A DNA stretch of 64,000 bases from Lentilactobacillus farraginis DSM 18382 = JCM 14108 (GTDB lineage Bacteria; Bacillota; Bacilli; Lactobacillales; Lactobacillaceae): assembly GCF_000583655.1 (NCBI RefSeq), contig NZ_BAKI01000006.1, forward strand, positions 37,000 to 100,999, written 5' to 3'. Position numbers and translations under genes: made by a program. A model generated the notes under the pieces. That model worked only from the letters and a program-made list of their open reading frames with translations. It was not told the DNA's origin and did no database searches. Each line of letters begins with the position of its first letter. Position 1 is the first letter of the stretch. This document shows, one piece after another, positions 49,661 through 57,196 of the stretch.

Positions 49661-49777
49661 TTATTTACGTTGAGCCAAATGCTTTGCATTCTCCTTTATG
49701 GATGTTGGAGAACCGATGAAATACTGAATAAGTCCACAGACTGCGAAAATTAAAACAATAAAAAGAACGAATCCCAC
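49661..49777 (-). CDS. 38-residue single-span membrane peptide
   Basis: A short gene on the minus strand. GTG at 49777 lies 6 nt after a strong AGGAGGTGG site. The peptide is VGFVLFIVLIFAVCGLIQYF followed by IGSPTSIKENAKHLAQRK: one hydrophobic helix and a basic tail. The minus strand then has GGCAGCC...GGTTGC and a T-run (about 49621-49648), a fitting terminator. A dyad GTAGT-ATC-ACTAC lies just upstream (about 49801-49815). Product unknown; it resembles the small stress or membrane-associated peptides common in lactobacilli. Confidence 0.6.
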   Translation of the reverse strand: MGFVLFIVLIFAVCGLIQYFIGSPTSIKENAKHLAQRK

Positions 49778-49951
49778 AACTTCCACCTCCTAATAATATA
49801 GGTAGTATCACTACTATCTATTTTAATTATCCGGCTACGACGTCTAGAATTCAAATATTATGCATGAGAGAAAATTTCATTTAATAAAAACGAAACTTTC
49901 TTAAGAAAAACGCAATTAGTTCAGGAAGTGGTTGGTGAATACAATTTTACA

Positions 49952-49980
49952 TTGACGTGCCCCTTTATTTTCCTTATAAT
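49952..49980 (+). promoter_or_regulatory. Promoter of tRNA-Arg
   Basis: TTGACG (49952-49957), 17-bp spacer, TATAAT (49975-49980), ending 15 nt before the tRNA. Confidence 0.85.
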
Positions 49981-49995
49981 GGTTATTGTTGATTT

Positions 49996-50069
49996 GTCGC
50001 AATAGCTCAGCTGGATAGAGCAACGGTCTTCTAAACCGTAGGTCGAGAGTTCGAATCTCTCTTGCGACA
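49996..50069 (+). tRNA. tRNA-Arg (anticodon UCU)
   Basis: Full cloverleaf: acceptor GTCGCAA/TTGCGAC, D stem GCTC/GAGC, anticodon stem ACGGT/ACCGT with loop CTTCTAA (anticodon TCT, reading AGA), T stem GAGAG/CTCTC with loop TTCGAAT, discriminator A. CCA is not encoded. Its 3' end faces a decayed integrase gene, so it is the likely attachment site of the element to its right. Confidence 0.97.
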
Positions 50070-50118
50070 TAAGAGCAGTTTTAGCCACTGAAAGTAGTTG
50101 AAACTTATTGATGAAAAA

Positions 50119-50163
50119 GTCCCTTGAATCGTTGATATTTAACGGTTTGAGAGGGTTTTTTTG
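50119..50163 (+). terminator. Probable terminator after tRNA-Arg
   Basis: Imperfect hairpin (CCCT...CGTT with AACG...AGGG) followed by seven T. Confidence 0.55.
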
Positions 50164-50204
50164 TTTATCTAATTTGCAATTTTTTCAATGCTTTTCAGTG
50201 GTGC

Positions 50205-50288
50205 GTGCAATAAATGTGCAATAGATTGTTGCGCTAAGTTGTTGATAATAAAGGGAGAAGCATTCTACTGCACACAAACTGTGCAATA
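50205..50288. repeat. Three GTGCAATA direct repeats beside the integrase
   Basis: GTGCAATA at 50205-50212, 50216-50223 and 50281-50288; the last overlaps the right arm of a TGCACA-CAAAC-TGTGCA dyad. They sit between the tRNA and the 3' end of the integrase, where arm-type binding sites of a tyrosine integrase are expected. A further inverted copy lies at 49603-49610. Confidence 0.45.
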
Positions 50289-50294
50289 AAAAAA

Positions 50295-51430
50295 TTAGTC
50301 ATTTGTGACGATGCCGTTGATTGCCTCTTGTGCTTTGGAACTTTCTTCGTTTTCTGCCGATTTCAAAAGATGCGCATAGACTTGTTGTGTAATGGCTACG
50401 TTTTCGTGTCCTAGACGTTTTGAAATATATTGAATAGAGAGATATGTTTAGCAATTAAAAAGCTGGCGTGAGAGTGTTTTAGGCCATGATATGTAATCGG
50501 CTTATGAATTGTTTTTCTTTGGTAGTATTTGCGCAGACGATTATTTAAATACGAATTACTCGGAACATTTTTTTTGACGAGTGAAAAAAACAAAATTATT
50601 AGGATTCTTAAACTCGTTTTTCAAAATATATTGATTTGTTGTAACTGAGCGCCACTTTTTTTAGGCAAAAATCAATTGGCCGTTTAATGTGATTTTTCGT
50701 TTCGAGGATAAGGTTTTGGTTTCAGTAAACTGATGGCTATATAATCATAGGCACGATTAATGTGCATTAAGGATTGATCTAATTCAAGATTATCCCAAGT
50801 CAGACCGATTGCTTCTTCGTAACGAATGCCAGTCATTAAAGCTGTTAGAATCATGATTTCTGGACAGTTATCCATTGTATTAATGTGATTAGTGCAATAA
50901 GTTCCTAACGATTGAATATCGTCAAGTTCAAGATATTTCATAGCAGCAGATTTAGTAGGCTTGCCAGAAATTTGAGCGCCATCAGTAAAATTGTCCCTAA
51001 TTTTATGCTGCTGAAAAGCCTTAGTAATTGCTGCCCTCACTTGGGTATGAACTTTTTTTACCGTGCTGATCTTATATTTTGTTGCTAGCGTATTCAGGAA
51101 ACTTTGGTAATTGTCGTAACTGAGTGAATTGAGCGAACGATTACGTCAGTAAATTTCGACCAGCCTAAGTGTTGATTCGTACCGCCGCTTAGTTGTATCT
51201 CTGATTACCGGTTCTTTATAAATCCGATACCATTGATCAAGATAGTCGGGCAGGGCTTGGTCAGAATATGTATAAATATCGCCCTGCCTTTTCTGCTCTT
51301 CCAGAGAAGTGATCCAATCCTTGACATCGCTTTTACGGTCAAAAATTCTACTTGGCTGTGTTCGCTTTCCATTTTGCGTAACAGAAACTCTCGCAAAGCA
51401 TTTATTTTTAACCTTTATAATTGTATCCAT
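50295..51430 (-). pseudogene. Tyrosine recombinase (phage-type integrase), decayed
   Basis: Remnant of a site-specific integrase of the phage/ICE family. The N-terminal arm-binding domain (MDTIIKVKNKCFARVSV, with FDRKSDVKDWITSLEEQKR), a SAM-like core and the catalytic domain with TALMTGIRYEEAIGLTW (first Arg), GLKHSHASFL (HxxR region, K for R) and GHENVAITQQVYAHLL (Tyr nucleophile) can be traced over three fragments. Lesions: an in-frame stop near 51146, a shift near 50690, a stop in the A-run near 50650, a run-length change at 50567-50574 and a CT-repeat change near 50440. This density, unlike the single lesions in core genes, points to true decay. The 3' end faces tRNA-Arg. Confidence 0.88.
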
Positions 51431-51497
51431 ATGCCGATCTCCTTTCGTACATACGTTCTTTAAATATCAAAAATAAAAGCCCAATTAAGGGGCTTGA

Positions 51498-51938
51498 TTA
51501 TAATTTGAAAATTGTTTTAACAAGCAAAATAACGAATGGAACAATAATGCCCGCACTTATAATTCCCATTATCCACCAGGTTATTTTTGATAAGCCTCCA
51601 ACGCTTGTTTCTAATGCATTTATCTTTCCCGATAGATCAGAATTAGCTTTGTCAATTTTTCCGGTTACGTTAGATTGAATGGTATCTATTTTTCCAGACA
51701 ACTCGGTAATTTGTTTTGATGTCTCAGCCTGGGAAAGCTTGATATCTTTTTGCAAAGATTCCATAGCCTTATCCAGTTCTCTGTGAGTTACGTGATCATC
51801 CATATTTCCACCACCTCCATCATTGCCACCATTATAATCCGATCTCTCTCTTTTAGGTAATGATGAAGTATTTAAATAAGCATCTTTGAAATCGTTAGGG
51901 CGCATTGGAATAACATTATTTTTTTCGTCATTGTTCAT
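51498..51938 (-). CDS. Coiled-coil protein with C-terminal membrane anchor (phage accessory type)
   Basis: A 146-residue protein: a Gly/Asn-rich N-terminal part, then a heptad region (residues about 45-110) with repeats such as ELSGKIDTIQSNVTGKID and DLSGKINALE. It ends in one transmembrane helix (TWWIMGIISAGIIVPFVILL) and a short basic tail. The layout is like XhlA/haemolysin-type and other tail-anchored phage accessory proteins; no function can be stated. ATG at 51938 follows GGAG. It overlaps the upstream gene by 11 nt. Confidence 0.65.
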   Translation of the reverse strand: MNNDEKNNVIPMRPNDFKDAYLNTSSLPKRERSDYNGGNDGGGGNMDDHVTHRELDKAMESLQKDIKLSQAETSKQITELSGKIDTIQSNVTGKIDKANSDLSGKINALETSVGGLSKITWWIMGIISAGIIVPFVILLVKTIFKL

Positions 51939-52434
51939 TATTATTTTCTCCATTGTTCCCAAAATATTTAAATCTCCCAGGTACATTAACAACCAATAGG
52001 TTTTCAGCTTCAACTGATCGCTTGGTATCTATAAAGATTGCAATCTGAAAATAATAATTTCCATAAGATAAAGTCTTGGAGTCGAAAGAGAAATCTCGAA
52101 ATGGATTTAGTCTTACAGTAAACAGTGCCGGTTTTTTTAAAGAGGGGTAAGCCGATAAAGAAGCGGACTTTACATCTAAAGTTTGGGTATGTGTTGGAAT
52201 TTCTTTGATGTCTTTAACAGACTTTGAAGTATTATCAGAGATCACTAAGCTTAATTGAATTAGCAGACTTGGAATTAAACTCTGCCCATTCAACATTTCG
52301 CCTTTATAGTACGAAGTTAAAAGGCCATTAAGTTCAATGTATGGTTTTTCTTTTGTAATTTCTAAGGGAACATAATCAGATAAAGAGTCTCCATTAATTG
52401 AAAAGCCACTAATAAAGAAACTTTTGGGGAGCAT
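51928..52434 (-). CDS. Uncharacterised island protein
   Basis: A 168-residue soluble protein with a beta-rich look (FFISGFSINGDSLSDYVPLE, ALFTVRLNPFRDFSFDSKTL) and an Asn-rich tail. No signal peptide or known motif. ATG at 52434 is the start, 8 nt after AAGGAGG; the frame is open further upstream but lacks a site. Same direction as the integrase and coupled to the tail-anchored gene after it. I do not recognise it. Confidence 0.65.
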   Translation of the reverse strand: MLPKSFFISGFSINGDSLSDYVPLEITKEKPYIELNGLLTSYYKGEMLNGQSLIPSLLIQLSLVISDNTSKSVKDIKEIPTHTQTLDVKSASLSAYPSLKKPALFTVRLNPFRDFSFDSKTLSYGNYYFQIAIFIDTKRSVEAENLLVVNVPGRFKYFGNNGENNNEQ

Positions 52435-52489
52435 AGTTTTTACCTCCTTCATGTGGTTTGTAAAATAAAAGCCCGGTTGAGAGCCTACA

Positions 52490-52817
52490 TTAATATTTAA
52501 ACCAACTTGTACTGTTTGTTCTTGCATAATATGTTTTTGAGCCATGACCGCTGACATGTAGCATATAGCCATCTTTACCCATGTGGTAAAACGGTTTGAT
52601 GTGGATATGCCTGCCAGGGGTTAGCCAGATGCCTTTGCCAAGTCGGCTGTTGGCAAAGTTGCCGCCCCAGATAAACCGATAAACTTTGATTGTTCTGGTG
52701 ACGCGTGCAAAAACGCATTGAACTTGCATGAGTGGTTATCATATTTTCCCCGTAAAATACGGGAGCTGCTAAAGTCATACTAGCGACCATTAAAGCTATT
52801 TTCTTAGTAAAATTCAT
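52490..52817 (-). pseudogene. Small secreted protein, split by a frameshift
   Basis: The first frame encodes a Sec-type signal (MNFTKKIALMVASMTLAAPV, cleavage probably near THAS). The second gives a basic aromatic mature part (TIKVYRFIWGGNFANSRLGK, KPFYHMGKDGYMLHVSGHG, NSTSWFKY). Removing one base from the run at 52709-52713 joins them as ASSMRFARVTRTIKVYRF, about 108 residues. A real mutation or a sequencing error are both possible here. The function is unknown; the small size and high charge could fit a surface or antimicrobial peptide, but nothing proves it. Confidence 0.6.
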
Positions 52818-52845
52818 GATGCTCTGTCTCTTTTCTAAATAATTT

Positions 52846-53943
52846 TTACATTAGCTTAGTAATGCCGTTATCATTTAAAGCTGAATATTCCATTTTTCCA
52901 TTTCTAAAAGTGAAATATAAAGTTTGAAAGTTTTCATTAAATGCACGAAGTTCGTAACGGTTGTTTCCCAAATATCTGCAAATGTCCTCACTCGATTCTT
53001 TTAAATCGCTTTCCCAATTTTTAATTGAACTAACTGCGTAACTATGATTGCTTTGTAATTCCGCCTTTATGTCATCAATCTTTGGAAAGGGCATACCAAC
53101 ATCGAATATCTGATGATCCTCATCCAGACGCATAGGTTGATTTCCCTTAACTCGGTCAAAAACTTCTTGGGGCGTTAGATATTTTTGTGAGGGATTATTG
53201 TCATCGTCAAAAACAAATCCACTGTGATCAGAATGATCAGCAGGTGAGTTATCTTGCGATAATTTATTTTTTGGGGCAACTTGGTGTGAATCTAAGTCAC
53301 CACTAATTAATCGAGTAAGATAAATAGCAATCTTTTCACCATCAATGTTGCCAGTAAGATAGACAGTCTTACCCGAATTTTTCATGATACCGACAGCATC
53401 AGAGTAGGGAATAATATTGGCAATTGTTCCGTAAGTTGATTGACGAGTGGTACCGTTATCAGCAACCATGACTAACCGTTTATTTGTCAGAATTAAATTG
53501 CCAGACAAAATTGTTTCAAGAGAAGTCTCTTTTTCTCGAAATGGCTTAATTGACCCAGCACGCCAATACATCCCCTTCATAATACGAACGCTTGAAGTTA
53601 GGCCGTGGTATTGAATGGATCTTGTGTGAGTTCTTGGTTCAACCCAGTTTGCAGTAATATTTGACTTAAAATAAATTTTTTCGTTATTTTTTAGAATAAG
53701 ATCGTTACTAGAATCATTTTCAGGCACTAGACTGTCATTTTTTAGCTGCTTAATTTCTTGCTCTCGTTGATTTTCTGCTTGCTGCTGAGCCTGTCTTCTT
53801 TCTGGCGCTGAATGATAACGACTGGCAACGTAGCCAATTCCAAATATTACAGCTATTGGTACCCAATATATCCAATAGTCATAAGCAAACACTAAAAGAA
53901 TCGCAATGGCAAGATATCCTAAACACCCCAAATTGTTTTTCAT
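52846..53943 (-). CDS. Membrane protein with PH-like domain, unknown function
   Basis: A 365-residue protein. Two N-terminal helices (about 6-22 and 25-40) are followed by a Gln/Glu-rich linker. A domain with GNLILTNKRLVMVADNGTTR follows (about residues 145-215), the pattern of bacterial PH-like domains, and a C-terminal region not assigned to any family. Similar membrane proteins occur beside integrases in lactobacillar prophages. Minus strand, last gene of the island on this side; a poorly conserved 320-nt spacer follows. Confidence 0.65.
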   Translation of the reverse strand: MKNNLGCLGYLAIAILLVFAYDYWIYWVPIAVIFGIGYVASRYHSAPERRQAQQQAENQREQEIKQLKNDSLVPENDSSNDLILKNNEKIYFKSNITANWVEPRTHTRSIQYHGLTSSVRIMKGMYWRAGSIKPFREKETSLETILSGNLILTNKRLVMVADNGTTRQSTYGTIANIIPYSDAVGIMKNSGKTVYLTGNIDGEKIAIYLTRLISGDLDSHQVAPKNKLSQDNSPADHSDHSGFVFDDDNNPSQKYLTPQEVFDRVKGNQPMRLDEDHQIFDVGMPFPKIDDIKAELQSNHSYAVSSIKNWESDLKESSEDICRYLGNNRYELRAFNENFQTLYFTFRNGKMEYSALNDNGITKLM

Positions 53944-54270
53944 TATTTCTGCTTCCCCAAAGTAAATTCAGCTTTTAATGTCGTCAGTTATTGGACATCT
54001 CTTATTACAATAAACTGGTTGAAAATACATATTTCCCTCAATATTTTAAAATTTATTTGCCAGCTTTTAGAACAGATCAGTTTCAAACATAGTAAGCCAC
54101 AACTTTCTCTTTAACCTCTTCAATTAACGCAATACTTTGACTTACACGTCTAGAGTACTATTACTACAGAAGAAAATAAACATAAATACTCCTTTAAATC
54201 AAGAAAACCCCTAAAAAATAAAGAAGTAGTCCACACAATCAAACTTTTTCAGTTTTATCCCACATTTAAT
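53944..54270. other. AT-rich spacer at the island edge
   Basis: Between the island membrane protein and the rplU promoter. I see no gene, clear promoter for the minus-strand gene, or repeat of the tRNA-Arg 3' end that would mark the far attachment site. Confidence 0.5.
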
Positions 54271-54299
54271 TTGACGAAAGCACCTCATTTATGTATACT
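54271..54299 (+). promoter_or_regulatory. Sigma-A promoter of rplU-prp-rpmA
   Basis: TTGACG (54271-54276), 17-bp spacer, TATACT (54294-54299). Confidence 0.82.
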
Positions 54300-54303
54300 T
54301 AGA

Positions 54304-54400
54304 ACGTTGTAATTGTGGCTTCCACAGCTACAACCGCTCGGTTCAAGCTATAAGATCCCAATTGTGGGACGCTTCGTTTCGGCGAGTCTAAGCAATATTA
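54304..54400 (+). promoter_or_regulatory. Ribosomal protein L21 leader
   Basis: Leader with short stems TGTGG-CTT-CCACA, TCCCA-ATTG-TGGGA and CGCTT...GGCG ahead of rplU. Position and form fit the L21 leader RNA of Firmicutes, thought to give autogenous control by L21. Confidence 0.7.
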
Positions 54401-54416
54401 TAAGGAGGTGCACAAC

Positions 54417-54725
54417 GTGTACGCAGTTATTACTACAGGCGGTAAGCAGTATAAGGTTTCAGAAGGTGACGCTATTTACGTTGAAAAGTTAGACGCAAAT
54501 GAAGGCGATAAGGTTACTTTTGACCAAGTTGTTATGGTCGGCGGTGATTCAGTTAAGATTGGTACGCCAACAGTTGATGGCGCATCAGTAACTGGCACTG
54601 TTGAAAAACAAGGTCGTCAAAAGAAGATTATTATCTTCCGTTACAAACCAAAGAAGGGCTCACGTTCCAAGAAGGGCCATCGTCAACCATATACAAAGGT
54701 TGTTATTGATTCTATCAAGGCTTAA
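54417..54725 (+). CDS. rplU: 50S ribosomal protein L21
   Basis: A 102-residue large-subunit protein: [18 protein letters not shown] at the start and [15 protein letters not shown] at the end. GTG 54417 is the start, 8 nt after AAGGAGG; the GTG at 54408 overlaps the ribosome site itself and is rejected. First gene of the L21-Prp-L27 operon. Confidence 0.96.
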   Translation: MYAVITTGGKQYKVSEGDAIYVEKLDANEGDKVTFDQVVMVGGDSVKIGTPTVDGASVTGTVEKQGRQKKIIIFRYKPKKGSRSKKGHRQPYTKVVIDSIKA

Positions 54726-54753
54726 TTTACGGATATAATGAGGTACTGATAAG

Positions 54754-55089
54754 ATGATTAAAGCGACTATTCACCACTATAAAGGCCATGTGGCGGGATT
54801 TACCATTACCGGGCATGCCGATGCTGGTGAATACGGACAGGATATCGTTTGTTCAGCTGTTTCGGTGCTCAGCATTACCACTGTTAACGGTCTTCAAGAA
54901 GTCGTTGGCCTGGATGTTGATGTCGACAGTGATGAAAAAAACGGTGGTTACTTATCGGTTGAAATACCAGTCACTACCAATTCAACCAAGCAACTTCAAT
55001 CCGATGCGGTATTGAAGACGTTTGAAAACGGGATGGCTGACATCGCAACAAGCTATAGTCAATATATTAAGTTGAACGTAGAAAATTAA
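54754..55089 (+). CDS. prp: Ribosomal-processing cysteine protease Prp
   Basis: Cleaves the N-terminal extension of ribosomal protein L27, which is needed for growth in Firmicutes. The product has 111 residues. The catalytic His and Cys are visible in ITGHADAGEYGQDIVCSAVSVLS. It lies between rplU and rpmA as in all Firmicutes that carry the L27 extension. The ATG at 54754 follows a weak site (GAGGTACTGATAAG). Confidence 0.95.
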   Translation: MIKATIHHYKGHVAGFTITGHADAGEYGQDIVCSAVSVLSITTVNGLQEVVGLDVDVDSDEKNGGYLSVEIPVTTNSTKQLQSDAVLKTFENGMADIATSYSQYIKLNVEN

Positions 55090-55111
55090 ACTTTAATCTG
55101 GAGGTGTCGAT

Positions 55112-55405
55112 ATGCTTGCAATGAATTTACAATTCTTCTCTCACCATAAAGGTGGTGGATCAACTGCCAACGGTCGTAACTCAGCTGGTCGTCGTTTAGG
55201 CGCCAAAGCTGCCGACGGTTCGTCTGTTCACAGTGGTTCAATTATTTATCGTCAACGTGGAACACACATTTACCCAGGTAATAATGTTAGTCGTGGTAAC
55301 GATGATACGTTATTTGCATTGGTTGATGGTGTTGTTCGCTTTGAACGTAAAGGACGCGACAAACGTCAAGTTTCAGTTTACCCAGTTACTGAAGCTGCTA
55401 AGTAA
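55112..55405 (+). CDS. rpmA: 50S ribosomal protein L27 (with Prp-cleaved N-terminal extension)
   Basis: A 97-residue protein near the peptidyl transferase centre. It starts [17 protein letters not shown]: the family processing motif NLQFF is present, so Prp should cut after the second Phe, here leaving Ser rather than the commoner Ala. The rest is standard ([20 protein letters not shown]). TGGAGGTG precedes ATG 55112. A terminator follows. Confidence 0.96.
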   Translation: MLAMNLQFFSHHKGGGSTANGRNSAGRRLGAKAADGSSVHSGSIIYRQRGTHIYPGNNVSRGNDDTLFALVDGVVRFERKGRDKRQVSVYPVTEAAK

Positions 55406-55423
55406 CAATTATTAACAAGCGTT

Positions 55424-55450
55424 AAAAGAGGGCCGATTGGTCCTTTTTTT
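55424..55450 (+). terminator. Terminator after rpmA
   Basis: AGGGCC (55429-55434) with GGTCCT (55439-55444), then a run of T. Confidence 0.8.
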
Positions 55451-55635
55451 ATGCTTTTTCCAATTATAAACAGTCAATTAAGGTTTGGACTGGATTCACG
55501 AAAAATTGGCTATTTACGATCAAATTATTATATAATCAAAGTATGTTACTTTACAATGAGGCTGTTTGTATTGAAAATGAATAAAGGAATCTTTTTCAAT
55601 ACTGACAAACAGGTATTTTTAGGAGGAACAAATTA

Positions 55636-56196
55636 ATGGCAATTTCTACTGCTGATTTTAAAAATGGATTAACGATCGAAGTCGATGGCGCGATTTGGCG
55701 AATTTTAAGTTTTCAACACGTTAAGCCCGGCAAGGGTGGCGCTTTTGTTCGTTCAAAATTAAAGAACCTTCGAACAGGTGCTGTTCAAGAAAAAACTTTT
55801 AGAGCCGGTGCCAAGATGGAACAAGCTCAAATTGACCAGCGAAAGATGCAGTATTTATACGCGGACGGTGACATGCACGTCTTTATGGATATGGATACTT
55901 ATGAACAAATTTCAATTCCGGCTGAACAAATTAAAGCCGAATTGAACTATCTTCAAGAAAACATGGAAGTTAACGTTATTCAGTATGGTAACGAAACGTT
56001 GGGAGTTGAATTGCCAAATACCGTAACGCTTGAAGTTGCTTCAACCGAACCCGGCATTAAAGGAGATACGGCATCCGGTGGTTCTAAACCGGCAACGATG
56101 ACAACCGGCCTGACACTTCAAGTACCGTTCTTTGTTAATCAGGGCGACAAGTTATTGATTAATACGACGGACGGTACTTACATTTCGCGGGCATAA
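55636..56196 (+). CDS. efp: Elongation factor P
   Basis: Relieves ribosome stalling at polyproline stretches. The product has 186 residues: domain I with the tip loop [16 protein letters not shown], which contains the Lys modified in Bacillus, and OB-type domains II and III ending [18 protein letters not shown] precedes ATG 55636. First gene of a run with the Asp23-like gene and nusB. The 185-nt spacer before it has a TATAAT at 55531 but no well spaced -35. Confidence 0.96.
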   Translation: MAISTADFKNGLTIEVDGAIWRILSFQHVKPGKGGAFVRSKLKNLRTGAVQEKTFRAGAKMEQAQIDQRKMQYLYADGDMHVFMDMDTYEQISIPAEQIKAELNYLQENMEVNVIQYGNETLGVELPNTVTLEVASTEPGIKGDTASGGSKPATMTTGLTLQVPFFVNQGDKLLINTTDGTYISRA

Positions 56197-56227
56197 TTCT
56201 TTTTTGGACAGAAACGGAGGCTTTAAG

Positions 56228-56662
56228 ATGGCTGAAGATACGAATATTGTTCTTCATACGAACGATCCAAAACTTGGTAAAATTGAACTTGCTACCAATG
56301 TTTTAGAAATTATTTCGGGGATTGCTGCATCGCAAGTTGAAGGTGTTAATCGGATGCGGGGGTCTTTCTCGTCCAGCGTTAATGAATTGTTTTCACGGAA
56401 AAAAGAACATGGTAAAGGCGTTAAGCTGACTTATCAGAATGAAGAATTGGTTTTTGACATTTATGTTTACTTGAATTACGGTGTTTCAGTTCCAAAAGTT
56501 GCACTTAAAATTCAGGAACAGGTCGAACAACAAGTCTTTTTCATGACTGGGTTACATGTTCACGAAGTCAATGTCCATGTGCAAGGGGTTATTCCGGAAA
56601 AAACAACCAGCTCGGTTGACCCGAATAATCCGTTTGCGGACGAAGAGAATGGTGAGGCATAG
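56228..56662 (+). CDS. Asp23/Gls24 family protein (YqhY-like)
   Basis: Member of the alkaline-shock protein family. The YqhY group lies beside accB/accC or nusB in Firmicutes and is linked to control of acetyl-CoA carboxylase activity. The product has 144 residues with the core IELATNVLEIISGIAASQVEG and ALKIQEQVEQQVFFMTGL. ATG 56228 follows GGAGG at 7 nt; the earlier TTG-type reading is not supported. The stop overlaps the nusB start (TAGTG). Confidence 0.9.
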   Translation: MAEDTNIVLHTNDPKLGKIELATNVLEIISGIAASQVEGVNRMRGSFSSSVNELFSRKKEHGKGVKLTYQNEELVFDIYVYLNYGVSVPKVALKIQEQVEQQVFFMTGLHVHEVNVHVQGVIPEKTTSSVDPNNPFADEENGEA

Positions 56663-57075
56663 TGGAATTAACACGACACCAAATTCGCGAGATTGCGTTT
56701 CAAACGTTATTTGCGTTGAATGCCAATCAGCAAACAAATAAAGAAGATTTTTTTGAAGCTCTGACAAATGGCAAGTACGGTGATCAATATCCCAAGTATC
56801 TAAATGAGTTGGTAACCGGTGTCATGGCAAATAAAGAAGCGCTTGACAATTTAATTGAGAAGTATTTAAAAAGTGGCTGGTCAATTAACCGAATCGCCAA
56901 AACCGATTTGGTTATTTTGGAAATTGCCCTTTATGAAATGCTGCATGTAGATGATCTCGCCGCAAAAATTTCGATCAATGAAGCGATTGAACTGGCTAAA
57001 AAGTACAGTGATGACCGCTCTCGAAAATTTGTTAATGGGATTTTGTCACATGCCCTCGAAGAACTGGTAAAATAG
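56662..57075 (+). CDS. nusB: Transcription antitermination factor NusB
   Basis: All-helical RNA-binding protein that, with NusE, acts on boxA for rRNA transcription. The product has 137 residues; RHQIREIAFQTLFAL at the start and AKISINEAIELAKKYSDDRS near the end are conserved. The GTG start lies within the stop of the preceding gene. The stop is part of the terminator hairpin. Confidence 0.95.
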   Translation: MELTRHQIREIAFQTLFALNANQQTNKEDFFEALTNGKYGDQYPKYLNELVTGVMANKEALDNLIEKYLKSGWSINRIAKTDLVILEIALYEMLHVDDLAAKISINEAIELAKKYSDDRSRKFVNGILSHALEELVK

Positions 57076-57102
57076 ATTTACACGATTGTAAATCTATTTT
57101 TT
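57073..57102 (+). terminator. Terminator after nusB
   Basis: TAGATTTACA with TGTAAATCTA around a CGAT loop, then six T; the stem includes the nusB stop codon. Confidence 0.85.
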
Positions 57103-57196
57103 CTTTACACTCGTTAATATAAAATTATGGTTGACATTCATGCCTGCTTAAAGCGGTTCTGAAGAATTGTCATAAACAAGGGAGAGAATTGAAAAG

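Noticed and set aside
53944..54300. Second attachment site (repeat of the tRNA-Arg 3' end) at the far edge of the island
   Set aside because: I looked for the last part of the tRNA and its downstream bases here and saw no convincing copy.
55451..55635. Small protein-coding frame upstream of efp (55451-55636)
   Set aside because: It starts at the rpmA terminator, has no ribosome site, and covers the efp promoter and leader region.
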